Shown one piece after another: positions 32,375 to 47,300 of a stretch of 64,000 nucleotides of DNA. Source of the DNA: Dicaeum eximium (taxonomy: Eukaryota; Chordata; Aves; Passeriformes; Dicaeidae). The position numbers and the translations under genes were made by a program. Position 1 is the stretch's first letter; each line of letters starts with the position of its first letter. A model generated the notes under the pieces. It did not search any database and was not told the origin of the DNA. It saw only the letters and a list, made by a program, of their open reading frames with translations. The stretch covers positions 273,205-337,204 of the forward strand of contig VWZP01005800.1 in assembly GCA_013396995.1 (NCBI GenBank). Reading direction: 5' to 3'.

Positions 32375-35300
32375 CTGGGAGGGGAGGCAGCAGCAGCAGA
32401 ATCAGAACAGCAGCAGGGTGGGTGATGGCACCAAGAGCAGCCTGGCACGTCCCTGTGACCCTTTGTGCTGCACTCTGGGTGGGACACTGGCTCTCAGATC
32501 TCCCTGGGAAATGTTTATTCCCTGCTATTGCCGTTCCTCTCCCTGAGCTCTGGTCTGACAATGCAGAACTGGAGGTGCCACAGCTCCTCTGTCCCTCACT
32601 GCCTTCTGCAGGAGCCTGGAGGGGTTGGATTAATCCTCAAGGTTTCCATCTGTGGGTCTGAGAGGGAGCTGAGGGGGCTCAGCCTAGAGAAAAGGAGGCT
32701 TGGGGGGACTTTCTTGCTCTCTGCAAGAAGAGGGTGCAGCAAGGTGGGGTTCAGGCTCTGCTCCCAAGGAACAAGGGACAGGACAAAGGGAAAAGACCCC
32801 AAGCTGGGATAGACTGGATATTCAGAAAACATTCTTCACTCAAAGACTGGTAAGGCACAGGCACAGGCTGCCCAGGGCAGTGGTGGAGTCACCATCCCTC
32901 AGAGTGTCCAAAAAATGAGTGCACATGGCACTTCACTTTATGGTTCAGTGAGCACAGGGATGTTTGGTTGAAGGTTGGACCTGATCATCTTGGAGGTCTT
33001 CTCCAGCCTTACTGAACCTATGATTCTGTGATTTCTGAGACAGAAGGCACTTTATGGTAGCTCTATCCACACCAGGCTGCATCAGCAGTGTTCCCTCAGG
33101 CTGCAGGAGCCAGGGATGGGGAGAGAGCAGCACGGGGGCCAGGGAGCTCCAGGTGCCTCCAGGCCCATCCTCCCAGCTCCACAGCAGCACCCACAGCACA
33201 CCTGAGCCCTCAGGCAGCTCCCACAGGTGCTGTTTCACAGCTGCATTCCCCTAAAACCAGCTATTTTCCGCTGCTCAGACCCCCAGGGGCGATGAGGCTG
33301 AGGAGACTGAAGAGCAGAGAGCTGCTCAAGAACAGAGGCTGCTCAAGACAGGACTCTGGGGTGGATTTCCACCCAACAAATTACTTAAGCAATAAACTTC
33401 TTTCTGAGTTCCCCTGGGCTCGTTTGGCCAGCAGCAGCCCTGGCTCTGGTACCTGCATTTCCAGGGACGCTGAGCACGGTGCCGATGGAGATCAGGATGG
33501 GGTAGGTCAGCACCACCCCAACGTTAACCAGGATGTTGAAAGCTAGGGAAAAACAGAGAAAATAATACATAAAAATGGGGCAAAACACCAGAGTGAGACA
33601 TTTCTCCTCCACCTTGACCCTACAGGTACAGTATGTGGTATTAATATGTGATATTAAATATCCACACCACAGTGGGAGGGAGTTGTCACAAAGTGATTGA
33701 TTTTTGGTTTTTTTCTTTAGAAGTGAGAAATTAGGGGAAATTCTTCACAGGGGAAAGGGGAGGGCTGATGGCCTTTCACAAATATAATACTGAGGTTATC
33801 ACACTCATATTCCATGGCTTTGCACAGGCTTTAATCAGGTACAAAAAACCTGGTCTTTTGTTGTTTTGGGTCTTTTTTTTGTTACATGACAGCACTGCCA
33901 GAGAGCTCCAATTTCCTTGCAAGATTAAAAAAACCCTTAAAGTTTGCTTACGTTTCTTTAACCTTTCTTTGAAAGATTAAAAGCAAACTTAAGTTTTTGA
34001 TCACCCACCACCCAGTCCTGCTGCTGAGTCCCCTGCATAAGGCTGGGTTTATACACTTGGGTGACAAATTATCCCTAATTTTGGTCCCCTAGGAGCTCAG
34101 AGGGCAGCTGCAGCTGTGGTCAGAGCAGCTCAAGGTGCTCACAGCAGCTCAGGACAGGATGGGAAATGACATTCTCTTTGCTTCCATTTAACAAACCTCT
34201 TCAATTATGGAATAAAAGAGACTTTACCAAAGGAAAGTATGTTGTTATATGTGGAAATTAAAATGCCCCTGGGCTGAATCCAACAGGTAATTTGCTGGCA
34301 ATTCTGGCTCAGAGAGAGGGAGCCTCGTGTGAGCTCTGCAGCACCCCCAGAAAGGTGCCCCAGCACTGGGGGTGCCCCTGGCAGTGCACAAAAATCCCCC
34401 AGAGCTGACTGAGAACGTGCAGCCCTTTGAAATGGGATTTACAGCAGTCAAGCTGTACCAGAGACAGGGGCATTGGTGTAGAACTACAGCAGGGTTGAAA
34501 AAATAGGCAATTAGTAGTGCTGCTTCATGTTTACTCCCTGCTATTACTGTTAATTATTAATTATTATTAATTATAACTATGCTTACGTATCAATTATTAA
34601 CTGTATCTCAATTAATAGTAATGTTTCATGAAGTGTAATGAAAAATATGAATCATTTCTAAGGAGCACCAGTTTGCACCAGGACCAGAATTAATCTGTGA
34701 GAGAGCTCTGCTGCTTAAGGGGACAGGGGGAAATTGTGCCCAAGGCCAATTTTATACAGGGTTGGAGGGCTGAAGACCTAGAAAATAAATGTATTTTTTT
34801 TATCACATACCTAACCAGAGGCCAGCTACTCCACACAGGTAACCCCATGGCACAGCAGAGAAGGGGTACCAGTACTCCACTTTGGTGAAGTAGAGGATGA
34901 TGGGGGTGATGGAGATGAAGATGAAGTTGAAGAAGCCCAGGGTGGACACGAAATGAGCTGCCTCCCCGAAGTTTGCACTCCCAAGGAACATCTTGAACAA
35001 AACCTGCGGAGAAGAGGAGAGAGGAGGGGTTTAGATTCCATGCCTGTCATGGCAGCACTCCATTCCCTTGGACAGAGCAGAGCAAAGGACAACATGCCAC
35101 AGCCCAGCCCTTTCCCTACACAGGAGTCTTGCAAGGCGATCTTTGGTGGGATTCCTGCCCTTTCCTGTGTTTTAGCTCCACGTCTTCACCACGGGGATGG
35201 CTGAGTCTGTGTAACAAAGCTTCACACAAAATGCCACGAGGAGCAAGTGTAGAAGAACCCAGGAAAAACCAAAGATAACCCAAGAACCCAAGGACACACC

Positions 35301-38300
35301 ATTCCTGCAGTAATGGTAGAGGACTTGGGCTGAGGATTTGGGCTGAGTGTGGCAACGCTGGGATTTGGGAGGAGACTCCTGTGGCTTCCACAGCTTGACC
35401 CTGCTGTGAGAGGAAAACCAGCCTGGAAGGGCTCACTCTGTGACAACTTCTCCTCTATGACCCTAAATTCATGAACTTCAGTGACCTGTGAAAGGCCACA
35501 GCAAATTTAAGAGTGAGACAACCAAAGTCTAAAGTTGCAAGGGCAGCTTCTGGTCTTGCCACAACCCACTCCAAATTTTACACACGCAGCTGAAAACAAA
35601 CCCAGCCATGCTCAGCCCAGCCTGCTCCTGAGACACAGAATCCCTGCCTTTCCCAGCCCTCACCTTCCAGAGCAGCCATTTCTTCCAAGCAGAAGTGTCT
35701 CTAATGAATTGGGCTCTGAGCCCAGCATGTGCCAGGAGCTGCAGCACAGGCCTGGGATGAGCTGGCCACTCTGGCTCTCCTTCCTGCTGCACGTGGAAAG
35801 CCCCTTTGAAAAGTGTTGATAAACTGTGTTGTCATGATTTAAAAATGATCTTAAACTCCTCCTGGTGTGGCAGTGGAGATTTCATTAATGAGATTTTCTC
35901 ATTGAGATTTTCTCATCAAGAAAAGCCATTCTGATTAATTGGCAGATGACAACTAATTACCTTCACGGTAGATTTCCTGACGTTGTCACAACATGAGTGA
36001 CGCGGGAGTGATGAACAGAACAAAACATTTATTTTACAGCGATTCTCTTTGTATTTGTGTCTTTGTAACAGCCAGTGTTAATGAATTTAGGAGTGCCAAC
36101 AAACAGTTGTGACCTACCTTGTACAGGGCAGAGGTGGAGGCTGAGCCCACGGCGTAGGCCACCCCGATAATGGAGTCACCCTGGAAACCATCTGCATATG
36201 CCATCATCACAATTCCTGTGATTGCCATTATTGCTGCCACTATCTGCACAGACAAAGCAAAGCAGTGTAAAGCTGAGATCATCACTGGGAGGGGCTCCTC
36301 ACGAGCGTCATTACTTGCTCTGACCTGGAGCTTTCTTGTTTTCCCTTAAATAGGAAAGATCGTGGCAGAGATGTAAAGCAAAATGAAAGCGTGTGCATTG
36401 ACAGGGATGTGGATCTACAGCACTGCAAATTCTGCTGGGGCCTGCTGACAGAACATCCATCATGATGTATTTTGTCAGCTAAACATCCACTTCGGAGAGG
36501 CAACTGCAAGGAATTTTAAGGCACCACGCTCTACTGTACAACAAGAGAAATATTTAGCAATGCCACCAATTTGACTTGAAATGCAAACATTAGATGGCCA
36601 AACAGCCTGGAAATTCAGCCCAGGGGAACAAGCCCTGTATTTTGGAATACCAGGGTACCACAGGGAGCTTTTCCAGCTGTTTTGGCTGTGCCCTGACAGC
36701 TTTTTTTGGACAGACATGACCAAATCTCTTCATGAAGCCTTTACCTTTGTGCTTAGGTTTTTGGCCTCATTTGAAAATCCCAGGGAGAGCATCTAAGGAG
36801 CTTCAAAGGAAAAGAACAGGAACCATTAACTACACCATATCTGAAATTCGGGGTCTTGATTCCAAGAACCTTAAGGAAGTGGTAGGGAGCCCAAAGTGGT
36901 TTTATTTTTTTAGAAACTCCTCCTCTCCACCTAATTTGCCCTCAGCAGGTAAATGTGGGGTGTGAACTTCAAAGACACTGAATACCCAACTTCCATGGGG
37001 TGTTTCCCAAGCCAGTGCACAACTCCTGAGCCAACACCAACGTGACATGGGCACTTTGCCTCTTGAAAGCACCTCTGAACTTCATTTAAAAAATATTTAG
37101 TCCTGGATAAACCTAAGTTTCAGCCCACAGACTTCAAAGACTTCATCTTGACCCAAAGATGTGCCCTCCTGTAAAACAGCCTTTCAGAGCTTGCAGTTTT
37201 ACCAAGAATCCCAGAAAACCACTGACACTCATCCCAGGCAGATGTGAGCCAGACTGAGGCAATAAGCACAAAAATCCCACAAAATAACTTCAGCAGAGCC
37301 AGCCAGTAGAGCAAAACCACGTTTCAAGGGACACACAGGACAGGGACACACTCAGGTGAAGGTGTTCCCACACAGGGGACGATGGGGAACCCAGAATCAC
37401 CTCCCAGGGCAGGGCTAATCTCTGGGACTGCAGGTAAAAATGTCAGTGCTCCTAAATCCCATAGGCATCCAGGCCAACATATTTCCAGGAAACCCCATCT
37501 CCTGGGAGCAGCTTTGAGTCCTTCCCCCTCACCACCAGCCCTATTTCACCAGTCCCTGAGGCTCACAGGTGCCCTCTCACACGGCAGTGGCTGTGCCAAA
37601 GTCACAAACCCCACTGTGTATCCCACCTCACTTCCATGGAAAACACCCCAACTCCAAGACAGAGGCCAGCAAAACCTGAAGGTATCACTGACACCAAATT
37701 CACCATGAAATGGAGCTGAAATCCAGATCCCCCTGTGGAATCACAGATCTCTCAGTGGTGGGATGAGATCTGGGAGGGTTTTAGCAAGAGGGCACCAGGA
37801 GGTTTCCCAATTTTCCTTCCCAGGGTAACACATTCCAGCAGTGGGGCCATCCTGGGAGACACCACAGGAGTCCCAGCCTCGAAGCAATGCCTGGTGACAG
37901 CCAGGAGCCCTCAGACCTCCAGGGCCTCTCCTCTGAGTGTCCAGAACCTGCCCTGCCCTGCCCTGTCTGGCTGGATTCACCTCAGGCTGCTCTTCACATC
38001 CTGCCCTGCACAGAAATTCAGGATTTCAGCTGTCAGCTGGAGGATTTCCAGCAATGTGTCTGCCTCAGAAGGCAAAACAGAAGAGTCCAATGTTGCAATG
38101 CTCTCCTTCCAAGGATGGAGATTTAACTCTTGGTGCCCTCAGTCCTTTCCTTCTGTCAGTGAAAATTAGTAAATCCATAATCCCCTTTCTTCCTATCGTG
38201 AAAAACTCACTCCCAGTATATCTAAACCAAATTTACAGAGCCAGATTCCTAATTTAATCAAATATTTATAAAGCCAAGCACTTTTTTCCTCCCTGAAACA

Positions 38301-41300
38301 ACTAAAATGATGGACACGTGGAGCATCAACACCTCCTGAGACATAAGTAAGACCTGAGACTGAAAACAGCAAAAACATAATTTAAATTTCATGCTCAAGG
38401 CTTCTCCTGCACGTTACATACCAGGGCAGCAGCACAGCTGACCTGTGCCTGCCTCAGGTGTTGGCTTCAGAACCTGAGCTCACATATGCAGGCTGCTCTG
38501 CAAGGTCACAGGGAAGCAAAGGTGGCTGTCACCTCATTAAACGAGGCTTTTAATTAATGGAAGAGCGTAGTAACTTTCTTTTGGAGCCTCCTAGGTAAGG
38601 AATGAAATTAGCTTGCCTCTTTTTTTTCTTTTTTCCCTGAAAGAGAGCAAGGCCAACCAACAGTTTATCAGAAACATTTTTTTTCTATGTGGAGCACAGC
38701 AGAAAATGAGGTGTAAAGAATCACAGAAAGGTTTGGTTGGAAGGGGACTTAAAGCTCATCCAGTTCCAACCCCCTGCCTTGGCAGGGACACCTTCCACAG
38801 ACCAGGTTGCTCCAAGCCCTGTCCAACCTGACATTGAACACCTTCAAGGATGGGGAAGAAACCTCTCTCAAGGCTAAAGTCAGCATTTTCAGGGGAGAAA
38901 AATGTCCCCAAACTAGTCTGTACCTACCTAAAACACACTGATTCAACTTCACACGTGAAGCCCAACCAAAGGCTTAAATATGCAAATATAGAAGCATGTG
39001 TCTAAATCTAAGCAGCACAATCCAGCAGAACTACTCAAATATGTAAAGTCCTTCAAATATTTGTGCTTGCTTTGAGCCAAAGCTTTCTGGACTTCCCAAA
39101 GTGCAACATGGATATGTTATTAATTTGAGAGATAAATGTTCAGAAAGGTCCAAGCAAAGGTTAGGGTGCAGCAGGGATGGTTCTGGGTGTCCTTGCCCAG
39201 GGCAGGAGGTACTTCAAGGTACCTGAGCCCCACCTGCACTACTTTTATAGGCAAACAGAACCAGAGAATTGTTAAGGTTGGAAAAGACCTCACTGAGTCC
39301 AACCCTTCACCTAACACGGCCAGATCCACACTGAACTATGTCCCCAAGCTCCACATCTACACATTTCCTGAACACTTCCAGGAATGGTGACCCCAGCACT
39401 TCCCTGGGCAGCCTGTTCCAGTGCCTGACCACCCCTTCTGTACAGAAACCTTTCCTAAAACCCAGCCTAACCCTCCCCTGGTGTTTTTCTCTCTCGGGTA
39501 GGTGCTGCAGCTTCCCCACTGATGGCACGTGGCTCTCCCTGCAGAGCACACACTCTGGGTGCCTCAAACACTGCCACAGCAGCTGGAACTTTGTGTGCAG
39601 CCCTTCTGCAGTTATTCACTGCTCCCACAGGTGGGACTGGGCCATTCCACAGGGTGCCCAGTGAGACAGGTTTGTCTTTAGACGTGGATCTCAAAGCCCA
39701 GCCCTGCAGCCTGGCTGGCAGCTGTTCCAGGTGTGCAGGAAGGTGCCAGGGAATCACAGGGATGTCAGGCAGCTCCCACATGCCTGTGGGCACCCATGGA
39801 CAGTTTGGGGAGCTGGGAATGTGATTATTCCAGACTGCAGAGCCACTGCTGTCCCTGGCACTGGAGCATCCCCACTCGGTGTCACCAGGACGTGCCTGAA
39901 CCCTGCCCCGGAGCTCCGGGAGAGCTGCTGGGAGCTGAGCTCCTTGGAAAAGCTGGCTGAGCTCCTGGGTGCTGAGTTTTTCCACAAAAACATGGCTCAG
40001 GGTATAGGATTAGACCTTTATTTCTTTTCTTGTCCTTGCTGCCTAAATCACCCAATTCCTGCTGCTCTCCGAGGGGTGAGAACAGCTGAGGCATTCAGAG
40101 CACAAAAAGCTGGGTCTGGGCTGCTCTGTCGTGTTTTAGCTCTCAAACACCCTCCTGCCTGGTTATTAACATAATTAAGTGCTATTCTGTCAGGAGAGCT
40201 GCTGGAAAACGCTGTGAATTACTTCTCCAGCAATGGGCATCCAGGCTCTGCCAGCCAGCAGTGAAATCCAGTTTATGTGCAGGATTTGCTGCTCACTTTC
40301 CCCTCCAGGTTTTTCCTCTGTGAACCCCATGGTGTTTACAGCATTCATACTAATGCATATTTATGGCAACCTCATTTTAGTCAGTGAAAAATAAATAATC
40401 ACTGAAACCAGCTTTTATTTCTAGGTTTCTTTAAGAGAGCAGGCTAGGAGAACACAAGAGCTATGCTTGCTCTGCCAAAAGCTGCTGCTTTGAGATGAAA
40501 ATTACCTTAAAGGGTACAAAATGTTCAATTTTTTTCAGATGATCATGGGGCAGAGGGGGGGGAAGTTATTTTCTCTGTTATTTCTGTAGGGAACTGAGGG
40601 TTTTACATCCTGTTTATTCTTTGAGTCAGTCAGTGGGCTGAGGGTGGGTCAAATTCACCTGATCTTTCTGTATTTTCAGCTGTGTGTGAAACAGATATAA
40701 AGGTGTCTGGCTTTACCTTCAGGCACTGGCTCACCTCCTCAGCCTGGCTAGCACAGTGCTCTGCTCAGAGTCCTGGTGGCTGCTCCAAAGGCCAGATGAG
40801 ATATCTGTACAACACGATGTCTTTTCCTTTCATTTCTGAACCCTTTTATCACACCATTAATAAAAACAAAACCAAACCAAACCAAATCAAATAAACAAAA
40901 AAACCCCACAAAAAACCCAAACACAAAAATAAACCCAAAAAACCAAACAAACAACAAAAAAAAACTACCACAAAAAAAACCAAAACAAAAAAAAGAAGAA
41001 CTGCTGTGGCCATTTTCAAAACAAACTGACTTGGATGAGTGTCCTGATCCATCATGCTTTGCATGGAACTTTAATCCAGCTGCTGCTGGTCCCTGCTGGT
41101 CACAGCCACCAAACCTGGCCCCAACCAGTGCCTGATGGACTTCAAGGTTTTCAATAGTTCAGTCAGGATTGTGCCCAACAAGACCTTGAGCCATTTCAGA
41201 GGGGAATCTGCATCAATGAACCTGCAGAAATCCTCACTACTCCTCACCCAAGGTGTGAAGCCAACAGTTTAAATTGCTGCATGTTGGGAGGTTTGTGTAT

Positions 41301-44300
41301 GGAAAATTACCCAAGTTTACTTTCCCCAGATCCAGGGGCACATCTTTTTGTTCAAGCTCTGTTTTAAATTTTTGCAAGGGTCCATTTTACTGCCAGTGAG
41401 TCCTGTAACACTTCAGTGCAAAATGCACCTCCACACAACAGAGCTGTGTTAATTTTAAAGCAGTTTTGGCACGTGCACATGTAAATGTGTGTGTGAAAAG
41501 TGACAGGGTAGCACAAGAAAAATACATCACACATTGAAAACATCTGTCTACCCAAACAAGGAATAAAACTGCTTTGGTTAGAACCTAAGCATGCATCATT
41601 AAGTTTAAAATAAAATTAACAAAACTTCAGCACAACAAGCCAAGACAGAATAGGTTTATATGAAACTGGAAATTCTTCTATTGCAATTCACCAAGTTACA
41701 CTTGGCTGTAACAGCTCCTTGAGATTCCCACACTGAATTCTCTCTGAAGTTCTGAGGTCTCAAACTGATCCTGAGGCTGCCATCATAAAACTAAATGAGA
41801 AAGGTTTTCATGGTGTGCCTGCACCCCAGTGCAGCAGTGCTATGGCAGCACCATGGCTGGTGGGTTTAGGTGCAATTATGAAAACATGAGAGAGAGTGGA
41901 AAAGGAGGCATGTTCATTACCCTTGCTCCCATGAACCTGTCTTTGAGCACAATCCAAGAAAGCAAGAAGACAAAAGCTTTGTTACAACAGAACAGGGCAG
42001 AGACGTCTGTGGCTGTGAGCTTCTTTAAAGCCAGTAAATACAGGTAGTTAGTCAAAGTCCACAGAATAGAAAAGGGAGCAGTCCTTTTAAGAAAGAGTTT
42101 CAGCGTCAGACCATCTTCACCAAAAATCCGACTGCATTCCCTACGGAAAGAAAAGAGTTTCAGTCTCAGCCAGGGTTTTCCTTAGCATTCACTCCAGCAC
42201 AACAAACATTCATTAGGCTTTTATCCTGCTTTTCCTAACTACTCCACACGCCCAAGAGAATCCATTATTTAATTCACATAGGGAAAACAACCCACAGTCT
42301 TCTTAAAACAGCAATTTCGCAAGAAGGAAAGACGTAACTTACCTGGAATAATCACACTCTGTGCAACAATAATCCCAGGGACTCACACACAGAAATGAAG
42401 GTTATCTATAATGTTCTGACAGCTCCCAGACTCTGCCTTCAAGGCCATGAGCACAGGGATTAGAATCACCATTTTTTCTCTGCAGCTTGCCAATTTTCTT
42501 TTTTTTTTTTGCATTGCTCCAAGCCCTGTTTTCATTCTTACTGAAATATGTTTTTATGTATGGCCAAGGAAGCTTTAAGAATTGCCTAAAGATAGTCAAA
42601 AAGACTGCCAGACACATCATTGTGGTGGGGAAGGGAGCCACCAGGCAGTGGGAGTGAGCCAGGCAAACAGGAGTGTGAGAGAAGGAAGGGAAAGGGAGGG
42701 AAAGGGAGGGGAGGGTATTTAACAGCTTCATTTTATTGTACAGTGAAAAGCTGTGTTTTCTAGGAGACATTTTCTTGAGGATTAAACTGCAAACAAAACT
42801 CCCAGCTTCCCAAACACTGTGTCCCACACAACTCAAGAGAGCTCTTTGCTTCTTAGGATTTCAGGAATCTCTGCCTTTCCAGAACTGGGAATGATGTTTT
42901 TTAGCAACTCCGCTGTCTGCACTCTTGGTTGAAGGTATTCCTAAAGATATTCCCAGTGTGCTTCACTTCTTGGCATGGCAGGCACCCTGGCACTGCTTAA
43001 AACATGGGAGGTCCCACAAGTGACCCCAAAAAGCAGTGGAGTGAACCAAGGCACCTTCAGCCTGCAGCACATCCTTCCAAGGAAAGGGACATGGAGGGAA
43101 TAACACAAATGCCCTGGGGCTGCAAAGTGCTCACAGCCGCTCATGGCTGCGTTTGGAAGATTGGTAAAACGCTCATTACGTAGAACTAATTAGCAACTTC
43201 ATAGACTGAGCTGCAATGTGATGTCAAAAACATTTATTATTTGAGAGTGGTGGGTTGGTCTGATAACTATCCTGATTTGGAAGACAAAATTGTTTTCAGG
43301 GCCCCTCAACAATTTTTACTAATTGTTGGGAATTTTGCTGTTAAAGACATTGCAGTTTTTTTACTCTTAAGATTGTAAACCATGACTCTTGTTTTGAGGG
43401 AAGTAGAATAATAACATCTATGTAATAACTGAGATCAGCTACATCTTAACCTAAATAGTTTTATGATTCTACTTAAAAACCACTCATTTCTTGATGACAC
43501 TAAGACAACCTGGTATACAAAGCAGTCATTTCTGGTAATAATGAATTCCATTCTCAAGCTCTGTGTACTCAGGCTGGTGGATCTGCTAATTATCTCCTTC
43601 ACTCTAGTTGACCTCAACGCTCTCAGGAGTCCTGTTTACCAAAGATCAGGACAAAAATGTTTAAAATACAAAAAAGAACAGCTACTGGTGTGCCTCATTT
43701 ATCTGAGATGCAAAGCAATGCTCGATGAAGCAAATAAATGAATGCCCAACTTTGCAGGCTTTTGTAACTCTCATTTCAACAGGAGTTAGAGGTAACAAGT
43801 ACACAGACAAACCTGGAGCAGGGTCAGGAGGATGGATCCAAGTGCCCTGACACTGTGAATCCTCAAAGGAGGAAGGCTCAGTGGTTACTCCTTTATTCTG
43901 GGACAGAGATTTGGGAGAGGCAGTTGTGGCTGCCCCAGCAATGTCACCCGTCTCTGAGTTCCCAGAAGCAGTGGGAGGGACAAGCAGAGATGCCCAGCCA
44001 GGAAAAAAATCTGGAAATGCTTCACAGGCCCCAGGCAATGGGCTTTTAGAGCAGGTGGAAGGGCCTCCATCACACACAGCAGTGACCAGACAAAACAGGG
44101 GCTGGTGGCTGCTCAACTCTCAGAGAAGAAAATACAGCAAAGTCTCTGACAGGGTCGGGCTGAGCGAGGCAGAGACTTGATGAATTCACCCCTGTGCCTA
44201 GGAGAGCTCCATGAATAATGCTCAGTCAATGAGGAGACAGGAAGAATGCTTTATTTTCTCAGTCAGATTGCCTGAGGCTTTGTGAGAGCTGGTGGCTCAG

Positions 44301-47300
44301 TGGTTAACTCAGCCTCTTTGACATGCAACTAAAATTAAACTTGCAGGAGCCATCAGACATGACAGTGATTAAAACCTGGGGCTCAGGAGAGAGGGCTCCC
44401 TGGAACCCTCCCCACACAAATAATGCTGCAGGCTGCTGACTTAGAGGCACAGACAGATCTAGGGGCAGCTGACCCTGCAACTACAACACAGACTATTTCC
44501 AAATGCACAAGAAATCTATTTAAAACCTGCCCTCTAACACAAATAATTCTTTTTACTTGCAGGTGGGCAGGGTGCCATGCTCTCAGGAATTACAGCACCC
44601 CAGGCAGTCGTGCAGCTTTGCCTCTGGCACCCACTGAACAGCTCGTGTGCCCTCTCAGTTATTCTGATGCCAGGCTCTGCACAGGAATGGCTTTGTTCCC
44701 TCCTGACACAGCTGCCTTTGGAGAGAAATCCAGCAGCTGGTTTTAAGCAGCTCACAGGAAAAAAAAAAACAAAAAACAAAAAACAACCAGCAAACAGGCA
44801 GAGATTTGAGGTACAGGAACACAGAGAATGCAGTGACATCACCTGGATTAGAACTTGGCAAGGCCACAGTGACATTAGGGCAGCAAATAGCACAGCAGCA
44901 CCTTCTGTGAGCACAAATTCAGTGCTTCTGCCTAAATGATGGCATCTGCAGCAATAAAATACCTCCCAGCTCCACTGCAGGGGACAGGCACCAAACTGAG
45001 TGTGGTCCAGCACCCTGATGAGTTGTGTTCCCAGCACTGACTGAATCTGAACTGGCAGAAAGGGCCTGACCAGCTCTGTTTGTCGGGAGGAGAGCTGCAG
45101 CCAAAGGAAATGGAATTCTGCACAGCCTGGCTCGGGGGCAGCACCAAGGAATGCTGTGTACCACAGGAACGGTCCATGGGAAGCCCAGCTTTGTGCTGAG
45201 GGTGTTCATTTGTGAAGCTTGTGGGTGAGAAACCTGCAGTGACAGGTTCCATGTACAAACAACAGCTACTTATGGCTCAGGCTGCACTTCAAGTGATGCT
45301 CACTTCCCATTATCCAAGAAGTCCAACTCTCCCCAGAGTGTTCTGTTCACATTAAACCTGCACCTACCAAAGCTTCCCCTGGCCAGTGCTGAGGCTGGAA
45401 GAGCCTGCAGCACCAACTTCAGCTCTTACACCCTGGGTGTATCTGGCAGGAAGCTGCTCAGGGTCACAGTGCTTGTCCTTGAGAAGCCAGATGGGGAGGC
45501 AAAATGTACTGGCATTCAAAATTTCACCCCCTCCATTCCACAACTGCTCCTAATCATTCCACATCAGGCTCCTAAGTCAAGTCTGTGCAGTGCCTTCTGC
45601 TGTGGTAAATGCTGGCAGGGTTAGATCTCCTATTTCTGAGCTTCCTGAACTTCCTATCATCTTATCCAGCACTAATGGAAGGAGCTTCAAGCTCTTTATG
45701 AGGGACATAGCTTTTATTTACAATACTGAGGGGATACCAAGAGCTGTCTTCCGCCTCAAGACAACCAAGATACTTCACCTAAATGCAGCAGCAAGTTCAT
45801 AACCATGAGTTATCTTCTCAGACCACAAGACTGAATCTCTAAGGTAAAGTGTGAAAGGTAAGAAACACACAATTTATAATCTCAAGTATTATAATAATAG
45901 AATGCTAGAGTGGTTTGGGTTGGAAGAGACCTTAAAGCCCACCCAGTTCCTACCCCTGCCATGGCAGGGACACCTTTCACTGCCCCAGGTTGCTCCAAGC
46001 TCCATCCAGCCTGGCCTGGAACACTGCCAGGGATCCAGGGGCAGCCACAGCTTCTCTGGGCACCCTCTGCCGGGGCCTCACCACCCTCACAGCCAAGAAT
46101 TTATTTTCAGTATTTAATCTAAACCTGCCCTCTCTCAGCTGAAGCCATTCCTCTTCCCTGTCCTTGTCAAAAATCCATCTCTCTTGCAGCTCCTTTAGGT
46201 ACTGAGCAGCCTAAACTTTCCAGGAAGCCAATCTGAAGTTGAGAATTGAGACTCCTGTCATTCCAAGTGGGATTTATGAAAGGAGCAGTGGCTCTCTGCA
46301 GCTTTGCCAGCCTGGGGCAGCACTCTGCAAGTCACTCCCAGGATCACTGATCTCTGCCAAGATGTCACAGACATTGTTTGCTCAGATCCACTGGGAATAT
46401 CTGCTGGACAAAATGCCTGATGTCTTTAGAGCTCCTAGAGAGTAACTACATCCTCCAGAAACACAAAGATAAATCACCTCTGCTCTCCGAGGAAAGCCTG
46501 GAACTGCTGCAAATGGGTTTATTGACAAGAATTAGCTACTGCACAGGAATAAAACAGGCAAATGAAGCAGCAAGAAATCATACAAAACATAATAAAAAGC
46601 CTTGTAACAGGATCAATATCAAGAATGCAAATCAAGAAAATACACAAACAATCAATGCAGGTTTGAAAACGCCCCTGTTCTGGGGAGGGGGCTGGGTGAA
46701 ATGACCTCCAAAGATCCTTTCCAAGTTCGATCTGTCTACAGGTTAAAACTACAAATTTTCAATCCTTTAAGTCACCAAAAAATCGAGATCTCATCCAGAG
46801 AAGAATGCCCATCCCATATCCAAACTGTAAGAGTTTGGATAGTCAAGTTGTAACACAGCACAGACCAAGCAGTTGCTCCCCTGATGAAATCATTATTGAC
46901 CAGCAGTCACTTCCTCCTTGGGACATGAGTTCCTGACACATCTGGAATAAGAAATACTCTGGGAAGATTCCCATCAGCTCTAACACTGGGTCCTGAGTCC
47001 ACACATTCACTGACCCAGTGCAGAAATTCCTGTGGCATTTAAGACAGTGTCCTCAACTTTAAAAGCTCAATTCTTAACAGCTGGGGAAATGTATCAATTA
47101 TTTAAGCACAGGAAATTTTTTATGCACTGCCCCAAAATTTTGCTCTGATAGAGATATAATCAATGAACCAACTGCAGGGCATTTATCTGCAGGGATATTT
47201 CTTCTCACCTTCTTCCTTATCTACTGTGCAATTGTTATTACTTTACCCCACATGCAGAAGCCAAGCTGACACTGTTAATGTTCTCACAAACACTCCAGCA

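Larger units (their letters stand above)
36244..41920 (-). other. SLC35F4: SLC35F4 intron 3
   Basis: About 5.7 kb with CR1 fragments at 38719-38850 and 39262-39490 and an A/C-rich tract at 40855-40998. No other gene seen; frames of 100-170 codons overlap CR1 or have no features. Confidence 0.8.

Noticed and set aside
32055..32546. 163-codon plus-strand frame
   Set aside because: It is the antisense shadow of the SLC35F4 terminal exon.
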